Shown here: positions 18,642-25,979 of the stretch, one piece after another
Layout: each line of letters starts with the position of its first letter
How positions within the stretch are numbered: position 1 is the stretch's first letter
Assembly (NCBI RefSeq): GCF_000519305.1
Contig: NZ_KI912610.1
Span: forward strand, 839,949-903,948
DNA: 64,000 nucleotides
From: Mesorhizobium ciceri WSM4083
GTDB taxonomy: Bacteria > Pseudomonadota > Alphaproteobacteria > Rhizobiales > Rhizobiaceae
Direction of reading: 5' to 3'
Position numbers and translations under genes: made by a program
Notes under the pieces: generated by a model
What the model was told of the DNA's origin: nothing
Seen by the model: the letters and a program-made list of their open reading frames with translations, nothing else
Databases searched by the model: none

Positions 18642-18680
18642 GTGATTGGCTCCGAAAAGTCTGCAACTTTTCGGAATCAC
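18642..18680. repeat. Short palindromic intergenic repeat
   Basis: CCGAAAAGT (18652-18660) and ACTTTTCGG (18666-18674) form a perfect nine-base inverted repeat around CTGCA. They are flanked by a second pair, GTGATT (18642-18647) and AATCAC (18675-18680). It sits between murJ and trpS and could act as a transcript-end structure. It resembles the elements at 44631 and 56551 in layout and AAAAG/CTTTT content. Confidence 0.7.
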
Positions 18681-18715
18681 GCTTATACGGCCCTCCACAA
18701 GCCATGAGGACAATC

Positions 18716-19783
18716 ATGACCGCCTTCAAGCCACTCGTCTTTTCCGGTGTCCAGCCGACCGGCAATCTGCACCTCGGCAACTATCTCGGCGCCATCAAGA
18801 AATTCGTTGCCCTGCAAGACACCTCCGATTGCATCTATTGCGTCGTCGACCTGCATTCGCTGACAGCCCAGCTCGTTTATGAAGACCTGGCCGATCAGAC
18901 GCGGTCGATCACCGCTGCGTTCCTGGCCTCGGGCATCGACCCGAAGAAGCACATCGTCTTCAACCAGTCGCGGGTCATGCAGCACGCCGAGCTTGCCTGG
19001 ATCTTCAATTGCGTGGCGCGCATCGGCTGGATGAACCGCATGACGCAGTTCAAGGACAAGGCCGGCAAGGATCGCGAGAACGCCTCGCTCGGCCTGCTCG
19101 CATATCCGTCGCTGATGGCGGCCGACATCCTGCTCTACCGTGCCACCCACGTCCCTGTCGGTGAGGACCAGAAGCAGCATCTGGAACTCACCCGCGACAT
19201 CGCGCAGAAGTTCAACAATGACTTCTCCGACCGCATCGCGGCCCTTGGCGTCGGCGTCGAGATGCAGGTCGGCGAAGAGACCGTGAACGGCTATTTCCCG
19301 CTGACCGAGCCGGTCATCGGCGGGCCGGCCGCGCGCATCATGTCGCTGCGCGACGGCTCCAAGAAAATGTCCAAATCGGACCCGTCGGATTTGTCGCGCA
19401 TCAACCTGACCGACGATGCCGACGACATCTCGAAGAAGATCCGCAAGGCCAAGACCGATCCGGAAGCGTTGCCGAGCGAGCTGGACGGCCTGGCCGGCCG
19501 ACCCGAGGCGGAGAACCTGGTCGGCATCTATGCGGGTCTCGCCGAGATGTCGAAGGCGGATGTACTCAAGGAATTCGCCGGCCAGCAGTTTTCCGTGTTC
19601 AAGCCGGCCTTGGCCGATCTTGCAGTGGAAAAACTGGCGCCGATCGCCAGCGAGATGCGCCGCATTTCGGATGACCGCGCCTATGTCGACGCGGTGCTCA
19701 AGGATGGCGGCGAGCGCGCCGGCGTGCTGGCCGAAGCGACGATGAAGACGGTGCGCGACATTATCGGCCTGCTGCAGGGCTGA
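18716..19783 (+). CDS. trpS: Tryptophanyl-tRNA synthetase
   Basis: The 355-residue class I synthetase charges tRNA-Trp. The HIGH-type motif appears as FSGVQPTGNLHLGNYLGAI near the start, and the KMSKS loop as SKKMSKSDPSDL near residue 217. The C-terminal domain ends ADLAVEKLAPI ... MKTVRDIIGLLQG, typical of bacterial TrpS. The ATG at 18716 is preferred over 18704 because GAGGAC lies about five bases upstream of it. It sits between murJ and a universal stress protein gene on the same strand. Confidence 0.97.
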   Translation: MTAFKPLVFSGVQPTGNLHLGNYLGAIKKFVALQDTSDCIYCVVDLHSLTAQLVYEDLADQTRSITAAFLASGIDPKKHIVFNQSRVMQHAELAWIFNCVARIGWMNRMTQFKDKAGKDRENASLGLLAYPSLMAADILLYRATHVPVGEDQKQHLELTRDIAQKFNNDFSDRIAALGVGVEMQVGEETVNGYFPLTEPVIGGPAARIMSLRDGSKKMSKSDPSDLSRINLTDDADDISKKIRKAKTDPEALPSELDGLAGRPEAENLVGIYAGLAEMSKADVLKEFAGQQFSVFKPALADLAVEKLAPIASEMRRISDDRAYVDAVLKDGGERAGVLAEATMKTVRDIIGLLQG

Positions 19784-19876
19784 TCGCGACATCGGCTGCA
19801 CTGGCACAAGGCCGGCGGCTTGCCGCCGGTCCGCCGCAGTGGCAGATTGCGGCCGCAAGACACCGAGTAGATAGAC

Positions 19877-20368
19877 ATGGTCTCGAAACGCCTCAGCCGC
19901 GAAGCCGGCCATCGCAGGAAATTCCTGACGATCATCGACGACACGCCGGAATGCGAGCGGGCCGTCGCCTATGCCTCGAAACGGGCGCAGAGCACCAGCG
20001 GCACGCTGGTGCTGCTCTATGTCATCGTGCCGGACGATTTCCAGCATTGGCTGGGTGTCGAGAAGATCATGCGCGAGGAAGCCAACGCCACGGCGCGCGC
20101 CGCACTCGACAGCTATGCCAACAAGGTGCGCCAGAAGCTCGGCATCGAGCCCGAGATGGTGGTGCGCGAAGGTAAGCCGACGGAAGAGATCCACAAATTG
20201 ATCGAGGAAGACCAGGACATAGCCATCCTGGTGCTGGCCGCCGGTGCGGGCAAGGAAGGCCCGGGGCCGCTGGTCGGCGCCGTCGCCGGCAAGGGTGCCG
20301 CCTTCCCGATCCCGGTGACCGTCGTGCCGCAGAACCTGTCGGATGAGGAAATAGACAGCCTGGCCTGA
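19877..20368 (+). CDS. Universal stress protein (UspA family)
   Basis: The 163-residue product has the UspA fold: RKFLTIIDDTPECERAVAYA at the N-terminus, a central LVLLYVIVPDD strand, and a C-terminal ILVLAAGAGKEGPGPLVGAV with the small-residue nucleotide-binding loop, then FPIPVTVVPQNLS. Family members bind ATP and help cells survive stress, but the exact role is unknown. It follows trpS after 93 bases on the same strand and precedes the NifU-like gene, an order often kept in Rhizobiales. Confidence 0.9.
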   Translation: MVSKRLSREAGHRRKFLTIIDDTPECERAVAYASKRAQSTSGTLVLLYVIVPDDFQHWLGVEKIMREEANATARAALDSYANKVRQKLGIEPEMVVREGKPTEEIHKLIEEDQDIAILVLAAGAGKEGPGPLVGAVAGKGAAFPIPVTVVPQNLSDEEIDSLA

Positions 20369-20418
20369 GGTGTGCTGATATTCAGGTGAGCCGGCCTGAC
20401 CTGAATCTCAACACACCT
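20368..20418. repeat. Imperfect palindromic repeat after the usp gene
   Basis: AGGTGTG (20368-20374) is an exact inverted match of CACACCT (20412-20418), and ATTCAGGT pairs with ACCTGAAT inside. The left half, GATATTCAGGTG, recurs at 54029-54040 just after the metallophosphatase gene, so this belongs to a dispersed family. It may work as a transcript-end structure for the usp gene. Confidence 0.65.
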
Positions 20419-20508
20419 TCGGGCGCGTCCCTGGGGTTCGAAAAAACATTCCGCCAGCCAGCTGTTCCGGCGATGCGTTTCGCTTGAATGTCCAGCCAAT
20501 TGAGCCTA

Positions 20509-20525
20509 TTTAGAATTGTTCCAAA
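20509..20525. promoter_or_regulatory. Iron control element (Irr-type box) upstream of the NifU-like gene
   Basis: TTTAGAA-TTG-TTCCAAA matches the rhizobial ICE consensus TTTAGAA-N3-TTCTAAA at all but one of its 14 specified positions. It lies 30 bases upstream of the ATG at 20556, as expected for an operator overlapping the promoter. In rhizobia, Irr acts at such boxes in response to haem/iron status. Binding here is inferred from the match. Confidence 0.75.
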
Positions 20526-20555
20526 CTAGATGCCCAAACGGGCACGGAGACGGCC

Positions 20556-21125
20556 ATGTTCATCCAGACCGAATCGACGCCAAACCCGGCGACGCTGAAA
20601 TTCCTGCCCGGCAAGGAAGTGCTTCTGGAAGGCACCGCCGATTTCCGCGATGCCGACAGCGCCGCCGTCGCCTCGCCGCTGGCCGGCCGGCTGTTCGAAA
20701 TTCCTGGCGTCACCGGCGTTTTCTTCGGCTATGACTTTATCACCGTGACCAAGGATGGCCCCGACTGGCAGCATCTGAAGCCGGCGATCCTCGGCGCCAT
20801 CATGGAGCATTTCATGTCCGGCGCGCCCGTCATGGCCAAGGCTGGCCCGGCCGCCGAGACCAGCCAGACCGGTGAGTTCTACGACAAGGCCGACGAGGAG
20901 CTGGTCATCACCATCAAGGAACTGCTCGACACGCGGGTGCGCCCGGCGGTCGCCCAGGATGGCGGCGACATCACCTTCCGCGGCTTCGAGAACGGCACGG
21001 TGTTCCTGCACATGAAGGGCGCCTGCGCCGGCTGCCCGTCCTCGACGGCGACGCTGAAGCACGGCATCCAGAACCTTCTGCGCCATTTCGTGCCGGAGGT
21101 ACAGCAGGTCGAGCAGGTTTCCTGA
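20556..21125 (+). CDS. NifU-family Fe-S cluster scaffold protein (Nfu type)
   Basis: The 189-residue protein has an N-terminal Nfu domain (MFIQTESTPNPATLKFLPGK, a segment shared with mitochondrial NFU1). Its C-terminal NifU-like domain carries the Cys pair in MKGACAGCPSSTATLKHGI near residue 155. The CxxC binds a [4Fe-4S] cluster that is delivered to target enzymes. The ATG at 20556 has ACGGAG nine bases upstream. It is probably iron-regulated, given the Irr-type box just upstream. It is the last gene but one of a same-strand run from glnD. Confidence 0.94.
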   Translation: MFIQTESTPNPATLKFLPGKEVLLEGTADFRDADSAAVASPLAGRLFEIPGVTGVFFGYDFITVTKDGPDWQHLKPAILGAIMEHFMSGAPVMAKAGPAAETSQTGEFYDKADEELVITIKELLDTRVRPAVAQDGGDITFRGFENGTVFLHMKGACAGCPSSTATLKHGIQNLLRHFVPEVQQVEQVS

Positions 21126-21208
21126 CGCCCCCTTTGATAATTCTACCCTGCTGACCATCTGGTCCGATTTTCTTCGCTTCCGGCGCATCGGCCAGAAGGA
21201 ACTCCAAA

Positions 21209-21535
21209 ATGATCTACGAACTTCGGGTTTACCGGGCTTTGCCGGGACGCTTGCCGGCGCTTCTTGATCGCTTCGACAAGATCACCCTCAAATTGTGGGA
21301 AAAGCACGGTATCCGCCAAGCGGGTTTCTTTACCACGCTGATCGGTGCTTCGAACAACGAACTGACCTACATGCTGGCATGGGAATCGCTGGCCGAACGC
21401 GAAGAGCGCTGGACGGCGTTCGTGAAGGACCCCGCCTGGACGCAGGCGCGGGAAGATTCCGAGCGTGATGGCCAGATCACCGAGACAATCACCAACCAAA
21501 TTTTGGTTCCCACCTCGTTCTCGGCGGTGTCCTGA
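21209..21535 (+). CDS. NIPSNAP family protein
   Basis: The 108-residue product is a single ferredoxin-like alpha/beta domain with the NIPSNAP pattern: MIYELRVYRALPGRLPALLD at the start, then HGIRQAGFFTTLIGASNNEL, LTYMLAWESLAEREERWTAF and a C-terminal ILVPTSFS. The biochemical role of such proteins in bacteria is unclear. The ATG follows AAGGAACTCCAAA. It is 83 bases after the NifU-like gene and is followed by a strong terminator. Confidence 0.88.
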   Translation: MIYELRVYRALPGRLPALLDRFDKITLKLWEKHGIRQAGFFTTLIGASNNELTYMLAWESLAEREERWTAFVKDPAWTQAREDSERDGQITETITNQILVPTSFSAVS

Positions 21536-21569
21536 CCATCGAGCAGGCGTCGCATCGCGCAAACAACAA

Positions 21570-21595
21570 AAAACCGGGCCGAATTGCCCGGTTTT
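21570..21595. terminator. Rho-independent terminator between NIPSNAP and L,D-transpeptidase genes
   Basis: AAAACCGGGC (21570-21579) and GCCCGGTTTT (21586-21595) form a ten-base perfect stem around CGAATT. A-rich sequence lies before it and T-rich sequence after it, so it can end transcripts from both converging genes. Confidence 0.9.
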
Positions 21596-21646
21596 CTGCT
21601 TGGGACGTCCGTTGTTGCCTAGACGGTCCGCGTACGAAAACTGCCT

Positions 21647-22264
21647 CTAGAGAACGATGACCTTGGCGCCGACCGAGGCGCGGTCATAGAGGTCGATAAT
21701 GTCCTGATTCATCAGGCGGATGCAGCCAGACGACATCGCCTTGCCGATCGAATTCCATTCCGGGCTGCCATGCAGGCGATAGCCTGAATCGCCGCCCTTG
21801 TTGAACAGGTACATGGCGCGCGCGCCGAGCGGGTTCTTCAGGCCCGGCTCCATGCCGCCGGCAAACTTTTCCAATTCCGGCTGGCGCTGGATCATCTGCC
21901 TCGGCGGCGTCCAGGTCGGCCATTCGCGCTTGAGCGCAATGTGGGCGGTGCCATGCCACTCGAAGCCCTCGCGGCCGACGCCGATGCCGTAGCGAATGGC
22001 CCTTCCGTCGCCCTCGATGAAGTAGAGGAACTTGTTCTGGGTATCGACGATGATCGTGCCCGGCTTTTCCGGGCTGTCATAGTTCACTTCCTGCCGATGG
22101 TACTTCATCGGCACTTTCTCGATCGGGATGCGCGGCAGCTGATAACCCGCGTCGGTGACCGCGCCGTAGTCGTTGGAGAATATCTGCGAGCCGATGGTGC
22201 TGCAACCGGCGATAGCAGTGGAGAGCGCCAGTGCGGCGATGATTGCAAACGACTTCATGCGCAT
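21647..22264 (-). CDS. L,D-transpeptidase (YkuD/ErfK domain), predicted lipoprotein
   Basis: The product of about 205 residues starts with a lipoprotein signal (KSFAIIAALALS then TAIAGC, Cys as lipid site near residue 19). The YkuD domain follows, with IIVDTQNKFLYFIEGDGRAI, YGIGVGREGFEWHG and the catalytic motif HGSPEWNSIGKAMSSGCIRL near residue 180 (His ... Ser-x-Gly-Cys-x-Arg). Such enzymes crosslink peptidoglycan or attach proteins to it in the periplasm. Start choices are ATG 22264 and ATG 22258; neither has a strong ribosome site. It converges with the NIPSNAP gene at the shared terminator. Confidence 0.93.
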   Translation of the reverse strand: MRMKSFAIIAALALSTAIAGCSTIGSQIFSNDYGAVTDAGYQLPRIPIEKVPMKYHRQEVNYDSPEKPGTIIVDTQNKFLYFIEGDGRAIRYGIGVGREGFEWHGTAHIALKREWPTWTPPRQMIQRQPELEKFAGGMEPGLKNPLGARAMYLFNKGGDSGYRLHGSPEWNSIGKAMSSGCIRLMNQDIIDLYDRASVGAKVIVL

Positions 22265-22490
22265 CAGGTGATCCGGTGCCCCGCCCAAACTCGGCGGCAC
22301 GAGTCGGCCGCTCTCTCATCGTCATTCATGCTGGCATTTGCTTTGCTTGCCAAGCGCGCGATGCCTATATGCCTGCCTTGACGTACCGGTAAGCGTATCA
22401 CTATGGCATTTTGGCCACAGGACTCACAGGATTGTGAAGCAAATTCAAAGGGCCTGCTCCATGGGTTCCTGGAAATCGAGGAGAACCGTC

Positions 22491-22916
22491 ATGAATGTCG
22501 GTGATGCTGCCCACCGCTCCGGCCTGCCGGCCAAGACCATCCGCTACTATGAAGAGATCGGCCTGATCGCCCCGGCGCGCGCCGCCAACGGCTACCGCGA
22601 TTATTCCGGAGACGACATCCATCGGCTGGCCTTCCTGCGCCGCGCGCGCAATCTCGGCTTTTCCATCGACGATTGCCGCCAGTTGATGGCGCTTTACCAG
22701 GATCGCAGCCGCGCCAGCCACAACGTGCGCGAAATCGCCGCCGCCCATGTCACGGCGATCGAGGAGAAAGTGCGCGAGTTGCAGTCGATGCGCTCGACGC
22801 TGCAGAAACTGATCCATGCCTGCCACGGCGACGAAAGGCCGGATTGTCCGATCCTTGATGACATGGCGGGCGCGGCGTTGCCCAGCGACAAGGGCGCCTC
22901 TGCGCCTGCACAATGA
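22491..22916 (+). CDS. cueR: MerR-family copper-responsive regulator CueR/HmrR
   Basis: The 141-residue product has an N-terminal MerR winged helix: MNVGDAAHRSGLPAKTIRYY, EEIGLIAPARAANGYRDYS. A dimerisation helix follows, then a Cys-containing metal loop CHGDERPDCPIL near residue 113. The C-x7-C spacing fits the copper/silver group of the family. It should activate promoters with 19-bp spacers such as the one at 13038-13068, 9.4 kb away. AGGAG lies seven bases before the ATG. An OsmC gene follows after 55 bases. Confidence 0.92.
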   Translation: MNVGDAAHRSGLPAKTIRYYEEIGLIAPARAANGYRDYSGDDIHRLAFLRRARNLGFSIDDCRQLMALYQDRSRASHNVREIAAAHVTAIEEKVRELQSMRSTLQKLIHACHGDERPDCPILDDMAGAALPSDKGASAPAQ

Positions 22917-22971
22917 CCGTACGTCGACGAGGCCCGACGCCTGGTCGACTCCTGCCGGGAGGACATCCGCA

Positions 22972-23403
22972 ATGGTCTCGATGACCGTCGAACTGCGCAA
23001 TGTGGAGGACACGCAGGCGGCCATGGGCTCGGCCGGCGGCCACACGATCATCGTCGACCGGCCCGAAGGCAAGGCCGGCGGCATGGGCCTGGGCTTCAAT
23101 GGCGGCCAGTTGCTCGCCCTGGCGATCGGCGGCTGCTTCTGCAACGACCTTCGCTACGTCGCCGCGGAAATGGGCGTAACGCTCGACAAGATCGCCGTGA
23201 CCGTGACGCTGAACCTCGAAGGCAAGCCTTTGCTTGCGACCTCGTCAACCATGACGGTTTCATGCACGACGCTGGACGGCTCCGACCCGGCGGAGATCAT
23301 CACGAGGGCCGCGGCGATTTCCACGGTCAGCAACTCCCTGCGCCAGGGCGTGCCGGTGAGCATCGAAACGGCCGCAACGGCGACCGGCTTGTCGGAGGAA
23401 TGA
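22972..23403 (+). CDS. OsmC family protein
   Basis: The 143-residue product has the OsmC/Ohr fold. Key features are the MGLGFNGGQLLALAIGGCFCNDLRYVAAE region near residues 38-65, in the family's GGxxLLLAALGxCxxxxL style, and a second part with VTVTLNLEGKPLLATSSTM. Only one Cys cluster (GGCFC) is seen and the second peroxidatic Cys is not clear, so peroxide reduction is not assured. GGGAGGA lies eight bases before ATG 22972. It follows cueR on the same strand and may be cotranscribed with it. Confidence 0.85.
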   Translation: MVSMTVELRNVEDTQAAMGSAGGHTIIVDRPEGKAGGMGLGFNGGQLLALAIGGCFCNDLRYVAAEMGVTLDKIAVTVTLNLEGKPLLATSSTMTVSCTTLDGSDPAEIITRAAAISTVSNSLRQGVPVSIETAATATGLSEE

Positions 23404-23567
23404 TCAGCGGGAACAGGCGCATTTGGCCGCGTGGATTGTCAGAGATCGCTAAAAAGGCCCACCGCCAGCACGGCAGAGCGATTAACCTAATTTTCTTCGG
23501 CATCTGGGCGCGTCAATCTGCCGCTCTATGTCTCCCCTTGTCGCAATGATCAACGATGGAGGTTGGC

Positions 23568-23885
23568 ATGGATCGGCGATTGTTTCTGACTGGAATGCTT
23601 GGGCTGGCAGGGGCTGCGACCGTCGTCGCAATCGCGCGTCCTGCCACCGCCTTGGCCGGCATCCCGAATACGGGGCCCGGCATTCTCGATGAGCTCGACA
23701 AACCGTCCGACGACATTCTCGACCCGGATGGTCCTGATGTCCAGGACGGCGTCGAGTTCGTGCGGCACCGCAGATGGCACCGCCGCCGTCGCCGACGCGG
23801 GTGGAGGCGGGTCTGCCGTCGCTATTGGCGCAATGGTTCTTGGCGCCGCAGATGTTTCCGCAGATCCTTCTGGATCCACTTCTGA
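23568..23885 (+). CDS. Small secreted protein with twin-Arg-like leader and Arg-rich tail
   Basis: The 105-residue product starts MDRRLFLTGMLGLAGAAT with a hydrophobic core and an ALA-type cleavage site near residue 30. The RRLFLTG start resembles a Tat signal. An acidic stretch (DELDKPSDDILDPDGPDVQD) follows, and residues 65-100 are dominated by Arg with Trp, His and Tyr. No known domain is recognised. Arg-rich tails like this recur in rhizobial hypothetical proteins; nucleic-acid or cell-wall binding is a guess. GGAGG lies six bases before the ATG. A GC-rich hairpin follows at 23901. Confidence 0.7.
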   Translation: MDRRLFLTGMLGLAGAATVVAIARPATALAGIPNTGPGILDELDKPSDDILDPDGPDVQDGVEFVRHRRWHRRRRRRGWRRVCRRYWRNGSWRRRCFRRSFWIHF

Positions 23886-23900
23886 CGGGATCACCAAACG

Positions 23901-23930
23901 CGAAGGCTCCGGCATCCGCCGGAGCCTTCG
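23901..23930. terminator. Thirteen-base GC-rich hairpin after the Arg-rich protein gene
   Basis: CGAAGGCTCCGGC (23901-23913) pairs perfectly with GCCGGAGCCTTCG (23918-23930) around ATCC. There is no clear T-run afterwards, so it may be a transcript-stabilising structure rather than a full terminator. From here to 24366 no convincing gene is visible. Confidence 0.65.
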
Positions 23931-24366
23931 CTATCGCTGCGGGCTTGAATCCAATCGGCAAAAAAGGCCCGCCGCCCCTCGGCAGCGGGCAGGTCCTGGA
24001 GTGCCGGGGGATCAACCCGGCATGGGATCAACGAACGGAGCAGGGGTTGGTTGCAGGATCGGCCCGGTAGCTTCCTTTGGGTGGACCGCCACCGGGCCTG
24101 ACCGGAGCGGGGTGTATTGGGGGAGCCCCGGCTGCTTCCAAAATATCACCTTTCGCTTATATTCGCTTTAGCTAATTTACACAGAGCCATGCATCACCCG
24201 CAGATGGGTTGCGCACTCCACGGAAGTGTCGAAGTGACGTCTCCCTGCTTATGCCGTTCGACATTCGCGGAGCTAAAGCGGTTGCGTCTGACTTTGGTTG
24301 GTGACGCGCAAAGACTTTTTCCTGCTATCGTAAAGTTACCCAATGGAAGTTGATCTGCGCGGCATA

Positions 24367-24552
24367 TCACGTCGATTCGCGCTGACGATCTCTTTGTTTT
24401 TCGAGGAACTGCTTGGCGTGTTCCGCCCAATCAGCCGCCGTGACCTTGTGCTCCTGAACGGACTTTCTGAAAGCCTTGCGCAGAGTGTCAAGGTCAAAGG
24501 CCCACAGTTGTTCACCATCAGTGCTGTTCAATTTTGCGGCGCCCGCCCCCAT
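24367..24552 (-). CDS. Possible small hypothetical protein, 61 residues
   Basis: The minus strand encodes MGAGAAKLNSTDGEQLWAFD followed by LDTLRKAFRKSVQEHKV and a charged, helix-prone tail. The composition is protein-like, without long low-complexity runs, and no overlapping plus-strand gene competes. No ribosome binding site is clear before the ATG, and no family is recognised. It lies in a 780-base stretch of lower GC between the Arg-rich protein gene and the next small gene. It could be a remnant of a longer gene. Confidence 0.4.
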   Translation of the reverse strand: MGAGAAKLNSTDGEQLWAFDLDTLRKAFRKSVQEHKVTAADWAEHAKQFLEKQRDRQREST

Positions 24553-24666
24553 CAGAACGGCTGGTCCGCGCCTAGAGGCGCCTCGGGCTTTAGTTGAGAG
24601 CTCTCTAATATTCCTATATTTTTCATCCGCACGATTCGCTTGGTTTCATCGCCTGAAGGCAACTCG

Positions 24667-24885
24667 ATGAAGAATTACCGTGTTGAAGAAATGGACGGGG
24701 AATCCATTGTTTCGACGATCGACGCACAAGGGCGAACGCCTTTTGAGGCAGCAGAGAAGGCGCTGGGGCAGAGGGTTACTCTGCGATGCGGTTGCAGCAA
24801 GTGGATACGGGTCACTGACCTTATTGTGACAATGCCAACCCGGTTTCGGCCTCGCTATTTTGAATTCAAACGTGCATTTGGGTAG
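24667..24885 (+). CDS. Small hypothetical protein, 72 residues
   Basis: The product begins MKNYRVEEMDGESIVSTIDA. It has a two-Cys segment (LRCGCSKWIRV) near residue 40 and ends with a basic/aromatic FRPRYFEFKRAFG. No signal peptide or membrane segment is seen. The ATG follows GAAGGCAACTCG, an acceptable ribosome site. The start of a receiver-domain gene lies 76 bases downstream on the same strand. Function is unknown. Confidence 0.6.
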   Translation: MKNYRVEEMDGESIVSTIDAQGRTPFEAAEKALGQRVTLRCGCSKWIRVTDLIVTMPTRFRPRYFEFKRAFG

Positions 24886-24961
24886 CGCTTAATGGTGATA
24901 CATTAGATGGAACTAAAGCTCTGTTCAGCCGTTGCAGTGGCCGGAGTAGGGGTGCTTTCCA

Positions 24962-25363
24962 ATGAATGATGTCGCAGTTCTGGTCGTCGAAGACGAACCG
25001 CTGATCTTGCTCGACCTTGAAACAGGGTTGGAAGAGGCTGGCTTTCGGGTGGTCGGGTCGCGAACGGCTGAAGCGGCCATAGAGGCGTTTGACAGGGCCC
25101 CGGAAAGCTTTAGCGCCCTCGTTACGGACGTTCGGCTTGGGGCTGGTAAAAACGGTTGGCAACTAGCCAGGCATGTAAGACGAGCGAACTTGGCAATACC
25201 CGTGGTTTATGTCAGCGGCGATAGCGCGCCCCATTGGGCTGCGGAAGGCGTGCCCGACAGCTTCATGATCTCCAAGCCGTTTGTAATACCACAAGTCATT
25301 ACGGCCCTGTCTACACTGCTAAATCAGCAGCACCCGGCCCCACATGCCGATGAGTCGGTTTAG
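24962..25363 (+). CDS. Stand-alone response regulator receiver domain
   Basis: The 133-residue product is a single CheY-like domain: VAVLVVEDEPLILLDLETGL with the acidic pair, phosphoacceptor Asp in ALVTDVRLG near residue 55, the VVYVSGD Ser near residue 84, and the ISKPF Lys near residue 103. There is no output domain, so it probably acts through protein contact or as a phosphate sink. No histidine kinase lies next to it; actS is 2.5 kb away but has its own partner. Local GC is slightly lower than that of the flanks. Confidence 0.9.
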   Translation: MNDVAVLVVEDEPLILLDLETGLEEAGFRVVGSRTAEAAIEAFDRAPESFSALVTDVRLGAGKNGWQLARHVRRANLAIPVVYVSGDSAPHWAAEGVPDSFMISKPFVIPQVITALSTLLNQQHPAPHADESV

Positions 25364-25449
25364 CTTTATTGGCCCTAGGTTTGTCAACCGGATAATCGCC
25401 CATAATAAGCAGGTTCAAACCGTGAACAAAATCTGGCATGGTGCCTGGC

Positions 25450-25950
25450 ATGCCGATCATCTCCCCCATCCTCATCAATCCTCTCATCGACGGCCGCCAG
25501 TCCGAACGCGCCATGCTGGTGCGGCGCGGTGTACAGCGGCTGCTCATGGATATGGGCGCACATGTGTTGCCCGAACTGTCGCTGGCCACGGGCCGCCGCG
25601 CCGACCTCGTCGCACTGACCCGGCAGGGCGATATCTGGATCATCGAGATCAAATCCTCGATCGAGGATTTCAGGGTCGACCGCAAATGGCCCGACTACCG
25701 GCTGCATTCCGACCGCTTCTTCTTCGCCACCCATCCCGGCGTACCCTCGGAGATCTTTCCGCAGGAATGCGGCTTCATCCTTTCCGACGGCTATGGCGCC
25801 GAGATCCTGCGAGATGCGCCCGAGCACCGCATGGCTGCGGCAACGCGCAAGGCGCTGATGCTGCGGATCGCGCGGGCCGGTGCTTCGCGGCTGCTGGCGG
25901 CAGAGCTTGCCGGCGTGTCGGTGCCGGCGCTGGAGGGTGAGAGCGAGTAA
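25450..25950 (+). CDS. mmcB: MmcB family DNA repair protein
   Basis: The 166-residue product has a PD-(D/E)xK nuclease-like core: ADLVALTRQGDIWIIEIKSS near residue 55 with the D...ExK catalytic pattern, then DFRVDRKWPDYRLHSDRFFF and FILSDGYGAEILRDA. In Caulobacter the family is SOS-induced and linked to mitomycin resistance. The start could also be ATG 25438; neither has a strong ribosome site. It is convergent with nhaA. Confidence 0.82.
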   Translation: MPIISPILINPLIDGRQSERAMLVRRGVQRLLMDMGAHVLPELSLATGRRADLVALTRQGDIWIIEIKSSIEDFRVDRKWPDYRLHSDRFFFATHPGVPSEIFPQECGFILSDGYGAEILRDAPEHRMAAATRKALMLRIARAGASRLLAAELAGVSVPALEGESE

Positions 25951-25979
25951 CGGCCGTCCTTCAGTCTCTATGACCGGCT

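Noticed and set aside
23931..24366. Small frames in the lower-GC gap, such as 24117-24353
   Set aside because: They lack ribosome sites and protein-like composition; nothing in this stretch was convincing.
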